From positions 1 through 43,487 of the forward strand of contig JANYDY010000102.1 in the NCBI GenBank assembly GCA_025363435.1: 43,487 bases of DNA. Reading direction: 5' to 3'. Positions 1-6,914 of this stretch are shown one piece after another. The DNA is from Betaproteobacteria bacterium (GTDB lineage Bacteria > Pseudomonadota > Gammaproteobacteria > Burkholderiales > SG8-41). Numbering within the stretch: position 1 is the stretch's first letter; every line of letters begins with the position of its first letter. The notes under the pieces were generated by a model. The model saw only the letters and a list, made by a program, of their open reading frames with translations, did no database searches and had not been told where the DNA came from. The position numbers and the translations under genes are program-made.

Positions 1-986
1 GCCTTCACCTCTTCGGCAATCGCGTGGATATGCTCGGGCGTGGTGCCGCAGCAGCCGCCGGCGATATCGATAAAACCAGCCTCGGCAAATTCCTTCAGCA
101 ACGACGAAGTGATCGGCGGCGTTTCATCGAAGCCGGTATCGCTCATCGGGTTCGGCAGCCCCGCGTTCGGATAAATGCAGAGGTAGGCGTCGCAGAACTT
201 CGACAGTTCGGCGACATAGGGCCGCATGAGCGCCGCGCCAAGCGCGCAGTTCAGGCCGATCGTGATCGGCTTGGCGTGGCGCACCGAATTCCAGAACGCC
301 TCGACCGTCTGGCCCGACAAAATGCGGCCCGACGCATCGGTCACCGTGCCGGAAATCATCAGCGGGTAATGCTTGCCAGACTCCTCGAAAAACTGGTCGA
401 TTGCGAACAGCGCGGCCTTCGCGTTCAGGGTATCGAATATGGTTTCGACCAAGAACAGATCGACGCCGCCCTCGTCGAGCGCGCGTGCCTGCTCGAGGTA
501 GGCAGCGACAAGCTCATCGAAAGTAATGTTGCGCGCGCCGCCGTCGTTGACGTCGGGCGAAATCGACGCCGTCTTCGGCGTCGGACCGAACGCGCCGGCG
601 ACGAAGCGCGGCGATTCCGGCGTCGAATATTTTTCGCAGGCCGCACGCGCGAGCTTCGCCGCCACGACGTTCATCTCGAACGACAGCTCTTCCATGCCGT
701 AATCGGCCTGCGAGACCTTTTGCGCGCCAAACGTATTGGTCTCGATGATATCGGAACCGGCGGCGAGATACTGCTCGTGGATTTCCTGGATCACCTGCGG
801 CTGCGTCAATACCAGCAACTCGTTGTTGCCCTTGACGTCATGACCGTGCGCAGTGAAACGCTCACCGCGATACTCGGCCTCGCCGAGTTTGTAGCGCTGG
901 ATCATGGTGCCCATTGCGCCATCGAGTATCGCGATGCGCCGTTTGAGCAAATCTGTCAGTGCAGCCGTTGTGTCCATGTCATCCAT
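1..986 (-). CDS. metH: Methionine synthase MetH, N-terminal homocysteine-binding domain (partial, C-terminus beyond left edge)
   Basis: Cobalamin-dependent methionine synthase transfers a methyl group from methyltetrahydrofolate to homocysteine in the cytoplasm. Translating the minus strand from ATG at 986 gives an open frame to the window edge, about 328 residues, which covers the homocysteine S-methyltransferase barrel. The opening DGAMGTMIQ, the GLNCALG motif with Cys247 and [10 protein letters not shown] with Cys312/Cys313 match the three zinc-binding cysteines of the family, at almost the E. coli numbering. The folate, cobalamin and reactivation domains would lie outside the window, so I cannot tell a full MetH from a short form split into two genes. 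A second in-frame ATG lies at 977. No Shine-Dalgarno precedes either start, because a terminator T-tract abuts 986. Confidence 0.95.
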   Translation of the reverse strand, partial: MDDMDTTAALTDLLKRRIAILDGAMGTMIQRYKLGEAEYRGERFTAHGHDVKGNNELLVLTQPQVIQEIHEQYLAAGSDIIETNTFGAQKVSQADYGMEELSFEMNVVAAKLARAACEKYSTPESPRFVAGAFGPTPKTASISPDVNDGGARNITFDELVAAYLEQARALDEGGVDLFLVETIFDTLNAKAALFAIDQFFEESGKHYPLMISGTVTDASGRILSGQTVEAFWNSVRHAKPITIGLNCALGAALMRPYVAELSKFCDAYLCIYPNAGLPNPMSDTGFDETPPITSSLLKEFAEAGFIDIAGGCCGTTPEHIHAIAEEVK

Positions 987-1023
987 AAAAACAAAAAACC
1001 CGATCTGCGGGCGCCGATCGGGT
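987..1023 (-). terminator. Intrinsic terminator in the metH leader, abutting the start codon
   Basis: On the minus strand ACCCGATC (1023-1016) pairs perfectly with GATCGGGT (1005-998) around a 10-base loop, followed by TTTTTTGTTTTT reaching the metH ATG at 986. The only gene further upstream on this strand is the VIT gene, more than 600 bases away with a convergent gene between, so the hairpin belongs to the metH leader and is best read as an attenuator. Confidence 0.8.
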
Positions 1024-1026
1024 CAC

Positions 1027-1110
1027 GCCGCTTAGCCGTATTTGTTTTTCACCGGTTTGGTTGTTGCGGAAGTCCCGGCGGCGCTCGCAAGCAATGCAGA
1101 AATCAGCGCT
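1027..1110 (-). promoter_or_regulatory. Candidate SAM-II-type riboswitch aptamer with inserted hairpin, metH leader
   Basis: Read 5' to 3' on the minus strand: P1 strand GCGCT (1109-1105), GATTT (1104-1100), GCTTGCG (1092-1086), P1 partner AGCGC (1085-1081), a 35-40-base insert holding CCGG (1078-1075) and CCGG (1055-1052) that can pair, and then AAATACGGCTAA (1043-1032). These elements, in this order, are the conserved features I recall for the SAM-II pseudoknot (GAUUU, GCUUGC, UAAA, GCUAA), and they match the metX leader in this window. The insert is longer than in the minimal SAM-II core. A competing helix GCGCCGC (1084-1078) with GCGGCGT (1031-1025) would exclude P1. The gene context, methionine synthesis, fits SAM sensing. 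The assignment is from motif memory, not a covariance search. Confidence 0.7.
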
Positions 1111-1118
1111 AAATTAGA

Positions 1119-1147
1119 AGGTTACGCGCAGAACACAGGGTTGTCAA
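1119..1147 (-). promoter_or_regulatory. metH sigma-70 promoter
   Basis: On the minus strand TTGACA (1147-1142), a 17-base spacer and TAACCT (1124-1119) predict a start near 1112, two bases before the aptamer begins. The metX promoter has the same -35, spacer length and almost the same -10. Confidence 0.6.
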
Positions 1148-1218
1148 TCAAGCGCGCCAGCGCAGTTGCACCGGTGCCGCCGTTATACTGGCACGCCAGC
1201 CATGCACGCGGAACAAAT

Positions 1219-1605
1219 ATGGAACACCTGAAGCCGAAACAGGCCTACGAATTTATGCAAGCGAACCCCGGCGCCGTCCTCATCGACTGCCGCAGCGAAG
1301 TGGAATTTCTGTTTATCGGCCATGCAGCAGGCGCCATCCATGTCGCGTGGAGCGAGGCGCCCGACTGGGAAATCAATCAGCATTTTGTTGCACAGGTCAA
1401 AGCGGAAGCCGGTGCCGCGCAAGCCGTTCTGGTGATGTGCCGCAGCGGCACGCGCTCGGTAGAAGCCGCGCAGGCGCTTGAAAAAGGCGGCTTCAAAAAA
1501 ATCTACAACGTGCTCGAGGGTTTCGAGGGCGATCGCGATGAGCACTTTCATCGCGGCAACAGCGGCGGCTGGCGATATCACGGCTTGCCGTGGGAACAAA
1601 CCTGA
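1219..1605 (+). CDS. Rhodanese-like sulfurtransferase, single domain
   Basis: 128-residue single-domain rhodanese. The open frame runs further upstream, but the family match begins at ATG 1219 (MEHLKPKQAYEFM), and the upstream part overlaps the metH leader on the other strand. The fold signature is LIDCRSEVEFLFIGHAAGAIHV, and the active-site loop is CRSGTRS with the thiol-carrying Cys at about residue 76, so catalysis is intact. Such proteins move sulfane sulfur from thiosulfate or persulfides to acceptors such as cyanide or thiols; the physiological acceptor is not deducible here. The gene is divergent from metH and convergent with the VIT gene, whose stop lies 30 bases away. I see no cysteine or sulfur operon around it. 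Confidence 0.9.
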   Translation: MEHLKPKQAYEFMQANPGAVLIDCRSEVEFLFIGHAAGAIHVAWSEAPDWEINQHFVAQVKAEAGAAQAVLVMCRSGTRSVEAAQALEKGGFKKIYNVLEGFEGDRDEHFHRGNSGGWRYHGLPWEQT

Positions 1606-1606
1606 G

Positions 1607-1646
1607 AGCGTGATTGAGGAACCAGGATTCAGCGCTAAATCACGCT
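1607..1646. repeat. 9-bp inverted repeat enclosing degenerate heptamers between convergent genes
   Basis: AGCGTGATT (1607-1615) is the exact reverse complement of AATCACGCT (1638-1646). The 22 bases between hold GAGGAACCAGGATTCAG, a degenerate form of the GAGGATT heptamer found near 12.9 and 39.7 kb. The right arm lies in the last codons of the VIT gene. It could act as a bidirectional 3'-end hairpin, but no T-run follows on either strand. Confidence 0.55.
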
Positions 1647-2666
1647 TACTCCCAGCATTTTCCCGACCATAAACGTCACGCCGCCGGCGGCGGCACCGAT
1701 CGCCAGCATGCGCAGCCCGCTGAGGATTGCATTGCGGCCGGTAAACAATGAAAGCGTTGCGCCGACCGCAAACAGGGCAACCCCGGTCAGCGCAATGGCG
1801 ATGCTGAGCGCCGTAGCGCCGGCGCCGAGCACGAACGGCAACAAGGGCACCACACCGCCGGCAGCAAACGACAGAAAGGAAAAAATCGCCGCGCCCCACG
1901 GCGAACCGAGGTCTTCCGGATTGAGGCCCAGTTCCTCGCGCGCCAGCGCATCGAGCGCGCGCTCAGGATCCGTAATCACCGTCTGCGCCATGCGCTGCGC
2001 TTCTTCGGCAGAAATGCCGCGCGCCTCGTAAATCAGCGCCAGCTCGTGGGCCTCCTCCTCCGGATAGGCGGCGAGTTCGTCACGCTCGAGCCCGATCTGG
2101 TATTCGAACATTTCGCGCTGCGAGCGCACCGACACGTATTCGCCGGCCGCCATTGAAAATGCGCCGGCGACCAGTCCTGCGGTTCCCGTCAGCAAAATAG
2201 TTGCCGTATCGGCGCTGGCGCCGGCCACACCCATGATCAGACTGGCATTCGAAATCAAACCGTCGTTGATGCCGAACACGGCAGCGCGCAGATTGCCGCC
2301 GCCTGACATGCCGCTGTGATGGCCGACATCATCGAGTTGATGCGGAATGACCTGACCGCTGCTGTTCGATGCGTAAATTGACATGCCGCGGACTTTCATC
2401 GCGGCGAGCACGGTGCGCAGCTTGCGCGGCCCGTGGCTGCGCACCAGGCCGGCGACGACGCGCGCGCGCACGTCGGGCGTAAACGCCGGCAGCGTGCCGC
2501 CGGCAGCACGCGCCTTGTCGGCCCAGATCGCAGCCTGCCCTTCGGCTTCGCCGGCGAGTTGCAGAAAAAGTTTTTCGCGCGACGTACCGGCCTCGGCCTG
2601 CGCGACCACGCGATAAAGATAGGCCGCGCGCATCTCTTCGAACCAACTGGTAATTTCATGGCTCAT
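1635..2666 (-). CDS. VIT/CCC1-family metal transporter with N-terminal ferritin-like segment
   Basis: 343-residue membrane protein starting at ATG 2666, chosen over an upstream in-frame start because GGAG lies five bases before it. Residues 1-90 form a soluble helical segment resembling the rubrerythrin-like domain fused to bacterial VIT proteins. The rest matches the VIT1/CCC1 core (AVFGINDGLISNASLIMG, then AAGEYVSVRSQREMFE), with a cytoplasmic acidic metal-binding stretch and three further hydrophobic helices near the C-terminus. The family moves Fe2+ or Mn2+ across membranes, usually out of the cytosol. In the N-terminal segment the usual ExxH of the di-iron site reads EGQA, so I infer that iron binding there may be weakened. 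It overlaps the MFS gene stop by four bases (ATGA), so the two are translationally coupled. Confidence 0.85.
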   Translation of the reverse strand: MSHEITSWFEEMRAAYLYRVVAQAEAGTSREKLFLQLAGEAEGQAAIWADKARAAGGTLPAFTPDVRARVVAGLVRSHGPRKLRTVLAAMKVRGMSIYASNSSGQVIPHQLDDVGHHSGMSGGGNLRAAVFGINDGLISNASLIMGVAGASADTATILLTGTAGLVAGAFSMAAGEYVSVRSQREMFEYQIGLERDELAAYPEEEAHELALIYEARGISAEEAQRMAQTVITDPERALDALAREELGLNPEDLGSPWGAAIFSFLSFAAGGVVPLLPFVLGAGATALSIAIALTGVALFAVGATLSLFTGRNAILSGLRMLAIGAAAGGVTFMVGKMLGVSVI

Positions 2667-3880
2667 GATTGCTCCGGTAATTTTGGCATGCGCAAAAAAC
2701 GTATTGTGCAGACAGCGCCGCAAATCAACAATGCCGTTGCGGTAAAAGCAACTTCAAGCGCTGAATCGGCAACGCAAGGCACGATCGCCACCGCGGCAAT
2801 CGCCGTAAACATGCTGTGCTGAAATGCCTGCAGTGAAGCCGCCATGCCGCGATTATGCGGGAACAGATCGAGCGCCAGCAGCGTCAGCGTCGGCATCGCG
2901 ATGGCCATGCCCATCGCGTAGAGCATCACACAGAGCACAGTCCACGGCAGGGCCGGTGTGGCGACCGCGTGATAGGCGACGTTACAAGCGACCGCGACAA
3001 ACATCACGGCGTAGCCGAGGCGCAGCGTTTGCGACTGCGCAAAGCGGCCGGCCATGCGGCCGGATATGAAGGCGCCGATAACGATACCGCTGATGCCCGG
3101 AATAAACAGCCAGGCAAACTGCGTTTCATTCAGACCCAGCCATTGGTAGATCACCACCGGGGCCGCCGCGATGTAGAGAAAAAACGCCGTGAAGTTAAAG
3201 GCGATCGCCGACGACAAAAGACCGAAGCGCAGATTGCCGAGCAGCTTGCAGTAGTTCGCCAAGAGAGAGAGCGCCACGAAGGGCTGGCGCTCATCACGCG
3301 GCAGCGTTTCCGGCAAAGCCCGGCAACAGGCCGCCAGCAGAATGGCCGAATAGGCGACGAGAAATAAAAATACCGAACGCCAGCCGAATGCGGCCTGCAA
3401 CCAGCCGCCGACAATCGGCGCGATCGCCGGCGCCAGTCCGAAGATCATGGTGACCGTCGACATCATGCGCTGCGCGTCGTCACCGGCGAAACTGTCACGG
3501 ATCATGGCGCGACCGACGATCAGACCGGCGCCGCCCGCCATGCCCTGCAGTGCGCGAAACCACAACAACTGATGAAACGCCGCCGCCAGCGCACAACCGG
3601 CGCTGGCAACCACGAACAGCGCGAGATTGGCGAGTATCACCGGACGCCGCCCGAACGAATCGGCGAGCGCGCCGTGAAACAGCGCCATGATTGCAAATGT
3701 CGCCAGAAACGCACTGATGGTGAATTGCAACTCAAGCGTGGACGCACCGAAGGTGTGGCCGATTTCCGGAAACGACGGCATGTAGGTGTCGATGGAAAAC
3801 GGCCCCAGCATGGCGAGTGCGGCCAGCAGAATGGCGAATACCGGCACGCTGACCGTTTGAACTGACTTTGATGGCAGCAT
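2663..3880 (-). CDS. Bcr/CflA-family drug-resistance MFS transporter
   Basis: 405-residue, 12-helix major facilitator of the Bcr/CflA type. The N-terminus (LGPFSIDTYMPSFPEIG) is the hallmark of this subgroup, where an acidic residue in the first helix serves proton coupling. Motif A appears as GALADSFGRRPVIL between helices 2 and 3, and GLAPAIAPIVGGWL in helix 5 matches the antiporter motif C region. Known relatives export bicyclomycin, chloramphenicol, sulfonamides or cysteine; the substrate here cannot be read from sequence. It is the first gene of a two-gene unit with the VIT transporter, four-base overlap. No local regulator gene is present. Confidence 0.9.
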   Translation of the reverse strand: MLPSKSVQTVSVPVFAILLAALAMLGPFSIDTYMPSFPEIGHTFGASTLELQFTISAFLATFAIMALFHGALADSFGRRPVILANLALFVVASAGCALAAAFHQLLWFRALQGMAGGAGLIVGRAMIRDSFAGDDAQRMMSTVTMIFGLAPAIAPIVGGWLQAAFGWRSVFLFLVAYSAILLAACCRALPETLPRDERQPFVALSLLANYCKLLGNLRFGLLSSAIAFNFTAFFLYIAAAPVVIYQWLGLNETQFAWLFIPGISGIVIGAFISGRMAGRFAQSQTLRLGYAVMFVAVACNVAYHAVATPALPWTVLCVMLYAMGMAIAMPTLTLLALDLFPHNRGMAASLQAFQHSMFTAIAAVAIVPCVADSALEVAFTATALLICGAVCTIRFLRMPKLPEQS

Positions 3881-4040
3881 ACGGGCGGATTATGTCATCT
3901 GTTTCCGTTCAACAGAACGGGTTTACGCCGACAATCACGCTGCACGCAGCGTTGAAGCGCCGCCATTGGAGCGGCGACTTGGCGCCGCCCAATTATTTGC
4001 GCTATCGTCATCAACATTGTCTTCAGCCAGCGGGCGCCAG

Positions 4041-4751
4041 ATGCTGCTCTGCCAAATTCTCCGTAGTCAACTTATACAGTTGCTGCCCAAGGGTGGTGAA
4101 GTTGCCGAGATCGGCGTCGCCGACGGCGATTTCTCCAGCGATATTCTGGCCGCCGCCGCACCGCGGCGACTGCATCTGATCGATCCATGGGAGCATCAGG
4201 ATCGCGATGATTACGCCAACGATGTCAACAACGTTGCGGAAGAAAAACAGGAATCGCGCTTCAACGCGGTGTTAGCGCGCTTTCACGGCGAAATTGAAAA
4301 CGGCCTGGTGCAGGTGCATCGCGATTACTCGGAAGACGCGGCAATATTTTTCTCCGCCGGCCAGCTCGACTGGGTCTACATCGACGGCATGCACACGCAG
4401 GAAGCGGCTTATCAGGATCTGACCGCCTACGGTAAAAAATTGAAGCACGACGGGTTTATCCTCGGGCACGATTACACCAATCACGTGCAGGCCCGCTCGT
4501 GGAATTTCGGCGTGGTCGATGCCGTCAACCGCTTCGTCATTGAATCCGGCTACGAATTCATCGCGCTGACGATGGAGGCGTTTCCCACTTATGTGCTGGC
4601 GAGGGAAGGCGCGGCGGCGCAGGCACTGCGCAGCGCACTTTTTCTGAACGTGCCTTATCTGGTTGAAATCCGCGATTTCCCGCGCAATAAGGAATTCGAT
4701 CACAAAACCGTTTCGGTCAACGGCAATCTGCTGGTTTATCCGTCGTTCTGA
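4041..4751 (+). CDS. Class I SAM-dependent methyltransferase (Methyltransf_24-like), function unknown
   Basis: About 236 residues from ATG 4041. The frame stays open to a TTG at 3966, but no good ribosome site marks either start, so the first 25 codons are uncertain. Motif I is VAEIGVADGDFSSDIL, the acidic end of strand 2 is HLIDPWE, and LDWVYIDGMHTQEAAYQDL is the motif IV region typical of the methyltransferase family that includes cephalosporin hydroxylase- and glycan-associated members. That motif often marks enzymes acting on sugars or small hydroxylated substrates, but no glycan or secondary-metabolite genes are nearby. It stands alone, divergent from the MFS gene and convergent with comM. 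Confidence 0.8.
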   Translation: MLLCQILRSQLIQLLPKGGEVAEIGVADGDFSSDILAAAAPRRLHLIDPWEHQDRDDYANDVNNVAEEKQESRFNAVLARFHGEIENGLVQVHRDYSEDAAIFFSAGQLDWVYIDGMHTQEAAYQDLTAYGKKLKHDGFILGHDYTNHVQARSWNFGVVDAVNRFVIESGYEFIALTMEAFPTYVLAREGAAAQALRSALFLNVPYLVEIRDFPRNKEFDHKTVSVNGNLLVYPSF

Positions 4752-4763
4752 GCAGCGCGTTTT

Positions 4764-6266
4764 TCAAACACGGTTGTGCTGAAGGCGCCGGTACTGAATC
4801 GCTTCGGCGATGTGTGCATTTGCAATGCGCGATGCGCCGGCAAGATCGGCAATCGTCCGTGCGAGTTTAAGGCAGCGGTGATAACCGCGCGCAGACAACC
4901 CGAGTTGTTCGATCGCCCGCTTGAGCAGAGCGGCACCCGCTTCGTTGATTACGCAATAGCGATCGATTTCGCGAGTGCCCAGTTGCGCATTCGGTTTGGC
5001 CTGCCGCGCGAGCTGAATCTCATACGCTGCGCTGACGCGCGCGCGCACCGTCTCGCTTGATTCGCCGCCTGCATCGCGCGCCAGTTCCTGCGGGGAAACG
5101 GCCGGCACTTCAATTTGCACGTCGATGCGGTCAAGCAGCGGTCCGGAAATGCGGCCGCGATACCGTGCTATCTGATCGGGCGTGCAGCGGCAGCGCCCGC
5201 TGTAGTGGCCGAGGTACCCGCAGGGACATGGATTCATCGCGCCGACGAGTTGAAAGCGCGCCGGGAACTCGGCCTGGCGCGCCGCGCGCGATACGCAGAT
5301 GCGGCCCGATTCAAGCGGCTCGCGCAACACTTCGAGCACACGACGTTCGAACTCGGGGAGTTCGTCGAGAAACAATACGCCGTGCATCGCCATCGAAATT
5401 TCACCGGGCCGCGGTATGCTGCCGCCACCAACCAGCGCAACGCCCGAGGCGGTGTGATGCGGCGCGCGGAACGGACGCCGCCGCCAGTTGGCTACATCGA
5501 AGCCGGCGCTGCCCAGCGACTGCACCGCCGCCGATGCGAGCGCTTCCGCCTCCGGCATCGGCGGCAAGATGCCGGGCAGTCGCGTTGCCAGCATGGTTTT
5601 GCCCGAGCCCGGCGGCCCGACCATCAGCAGACTGTGCGCGCCGGCGGCGGCAACCTCCAGCGCGCGCTTGGCCTGCGCTTGTCCTTTGACATCCAGCCAT
5701 TCGGGGTAGGCGTGTGCTGTGGCCGCCGGCGTGGCATTGAATTCTGCCAACGGCACGCGCCCGGCGAGATGCGCGCAAACATCGAGCAGCGTGCCCGCCG
5801 CGTACACGCGCGCGCCCTCGGGCAGGCTTGCTTCGGCCGCATTGGCCCGCGGCACGACGAAGGCGCGGCGGTCGCGGATCGCACCGCAGATCAACGCGAG
5901 CATGCCGTGCACCGGCCGCAACTCGCCGGTCAGCGCCAGTTCGCCGGCGAATTCGTATTGATCGAGATTTTTCGCCGGCAACTGGCCGGAGGCGACGAGT
6001 ATGCCAAGTGCGATCGGCAGGTCGTAACGCCCGCTTTCCTTCGGCAGATCGGCCGGTGCAAGATTGACGGTAATGCGCCGCATCGGAAATTCGAAGTTCG
6101 AGGTCTGCAGCGCAGCGCGCACACGATCCTTCGCCTCTTTGACCTCGGCCTCGGGCAAACCAACGATGGTGAACGCCGGCAGGCCGTTGGCGAGATGCGC
6201 TTCAACGGTGACCAGCGGCGCCTGCATGCCGGCCAGTGCGCGGCTGTAGAGTACGGCGAGTGACAT
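4764..6266 (-). CDS. comM: YifB/ComM family Mg-chelatase-like AAA+ helicase
   Basis: 500-residue protein of normal family length. The N-terminal lon-protease-like domain (about residues 20-170, with GLPEAEVKEAKDRVRAAL) is followed by an AAA+ module with Walker A GPPGSGKT at 217-224 and Walker B GVLFLDELPEF near 296-306. A Mg-chelatase C-terminal lid follows, with the family motif NPCPCGYLGH and cysteines that may bind metal. In Vibrio and Acinetobacter, ComM is a hexameric helicase that extends branch migration during natural transformation; most proteobacteria carry it whether or not they are competent. It lies downstream of ubiK, as in many betaproteobacteria, across a 144-base gap with only short GC-rich hairpins. 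Confidence 0.93.
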   Translation of the reverse strand: MSLAVLYSRALAGMQAPLVTVEAHLANGLPAFTIVGLPEAEVKEAKDRVRAALQTSNFEFPMRRITVNLAPADLPKESGRYDLPIALGILVASGQLPAKNLDQYEFAGELALTGELRPVHGMLALICGAIRDRRAFVVPRANAAEASLPEGARVYAAGTLLDVCAHLAGRVPLAEFNATPAATAHAYPEWLDVKGQAQAKRALEVAAAGAHSLLMVGPPGSGKTMLATRLPGILPPMPEAEALASAAVQSLGSAGFDVANWRRRPFRAPHHTASGVALVGGGSIPRPGEISMAMHGVLFLDELPEFERRVLEVLREPLESGRICVSRAARQAEFPARFQLVGAMNPCPCGYLGHYSGRCRCTPDQIARYRGRISGPLLDRIDVQIEVPAVSPQELARDAGGESSETVRARVSAAYEIQLARQAKPNAQLGTREIDRYCVINEAGAALLKRAIEQLGLSARGYHRCLKLARTIADLAGASRIANAHIAEAIQYRRLQHNRV

Positions 6267-6410
6267 GATTGTGCGTACGCGGGTGCCCGCGATGCGAATG
6301 AAGATGTCACTTTCAACGGGCGGCGGCGTGCAACGCCGACAAACGTCCTGCCTAGGCCTTAGGTGTTAATGCGCGCAGCACCCAAGGCGCATTTCAGTTA
6401 CTGCGCCTGC

Positions 6411-6653
6411 CTAATGCGGCTTGGCCGTTTTTTCAAGTTCGGCGAGACGTGCTTCAAGTGCTGTCAGCTTCTCGCGCGTGCGCGCCAGCACCGCCGACTG
6501 CACGTCGAATTCTTCACGCGTCACCAGATCAAGACGGGCGAATAACGATGACAGCGTTACGCGCATATTGCGTTCGATATCCGCCGCCGGCGTGCGCGCC
6601 ATCAATTCCTTGATGCGCGCGCTGATTTCATCGACCAGTTTCTCGTTGACCAC
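6411..6653 (-). CDS. ubiK: UbiK/BMFP family ubiquinone-biosynthesis accessory factor
   Basis: 80-residue protein beginning at GTG 6653, selected because GGGAG sits nine bases upstream and family similarity starts there; the longer open frame upstream encodes unrelated residues. The core LDLVTREEFDVQSAVLARTR is diagnostic, and the C-terminal third (REKLTALEARLAELEK) is the trimeric coiled coil. In E. coli and Salmonella UbiK helps the soluble ubiquinone-synthesis complex under aerobic conditions and binds lipid. The C-terminus is slightly shorter than in E. coli. A 6-bp hairpin (6386-6391 with 6402-6407) follows the stop but has no T-run, so readthrough into comM is possible. Confidence 0.9.
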   Translation of the reverse strand: MVNEKLVDEISARIKELMARTPAADIERNMRVTLSSLFARLDLVTREEFDVQSAVLARTREKLTALEARLAELEKTAKPH

Positions 6654-6767
6654 TTGGTAATACTCCCTGCCGGTTAACCGCGCCAAATCTACCATGCGGC
6701 ACCGGCAAAGACCCCAATTGCGACGCAACATTCAGGCAGCCCTTTTATGGTGCGGAACCGCTCAAAA

Positions 6768-6784
6768 CGCATCATCACGGTGCA
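6768..6784 (+). promoter_or_regulatory. Candidate NtrC-binding site upstream of torF-glnK-amtB
   Basis: CGCATC-N5-GGTGCA resembles the NtrC palindrome TGCACC-N5-GGTGCA, with a perfect right half and four of six matches in the left. It lies about 90 bases before the start predicted from the sigma-54 promoter, a normal enhancer distance. Confidence 0.45.
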
Positions 6785-6848
6785 TCGAGTCTCTGCTGAG
6801 GCAATACAGCAAAACCCCTTAGCCCTTTAAGTTCAATGATTTATGTTC

Positions 6849-6864
6849 TGGCACAGTCCGTGCT
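6849..6864 (+). promoter_or_regulatory. Sigma-54 (RpoN) -24/-12 promoter of the torF-glnK-amtB unit
   Basis: TGGCAC-N5-GTGCT matches the RpoN consensus TGGCAC-N5-TTGCW at all but one position, with the invariant GG and GC exactly ten bases apart. It predicts a start near 6875, about 40 bases before the porin gene. Sigma-54 control is the rule for glnK-amtB in proteobacteria. Confidence 0.8.
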
Positions 6865-6914
6865 AAATGATGATTGGTAACGTTACCGATATGCCAACAC
6901 TTGAAAGGATGATT

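Noticed and set aside
24-1112. Long plus-strand open frame over metH
   Set aside because: It is the shadow of the metH frame; the minus strand gives a clear MetH with all zinc cysteines, and the plus translation is Arg-rich without any family features.
987-1140. SAH or cobalamin riboswitch in front of metH
   Set aside because: Both are known before metH in proteobacteria, but I find no GAGGAGCG-type SAH core and the leader is too short and lacks the GCCACTG box of the cobalamin class. The SAM-II elements fit better.
1166-1189. Possible rhodanese promoter TTGCAC with TATACT
   Set aside because: The boxes are only 12 bases apart, too close for sigma-70.
5115-6263. 382-residue frame antisense to comM
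   Set aside because: The high third-position GC of comM keeps the opposite strand open. The translation has no recognisable domain and no ribosome site.
6278-6291. CGCGGG-TG-CCCGCG inverted repeat upstream of comM
   Set aside because: The loop of two bases is too tight and no T-run follows; probably chance in GC-rich DNA.
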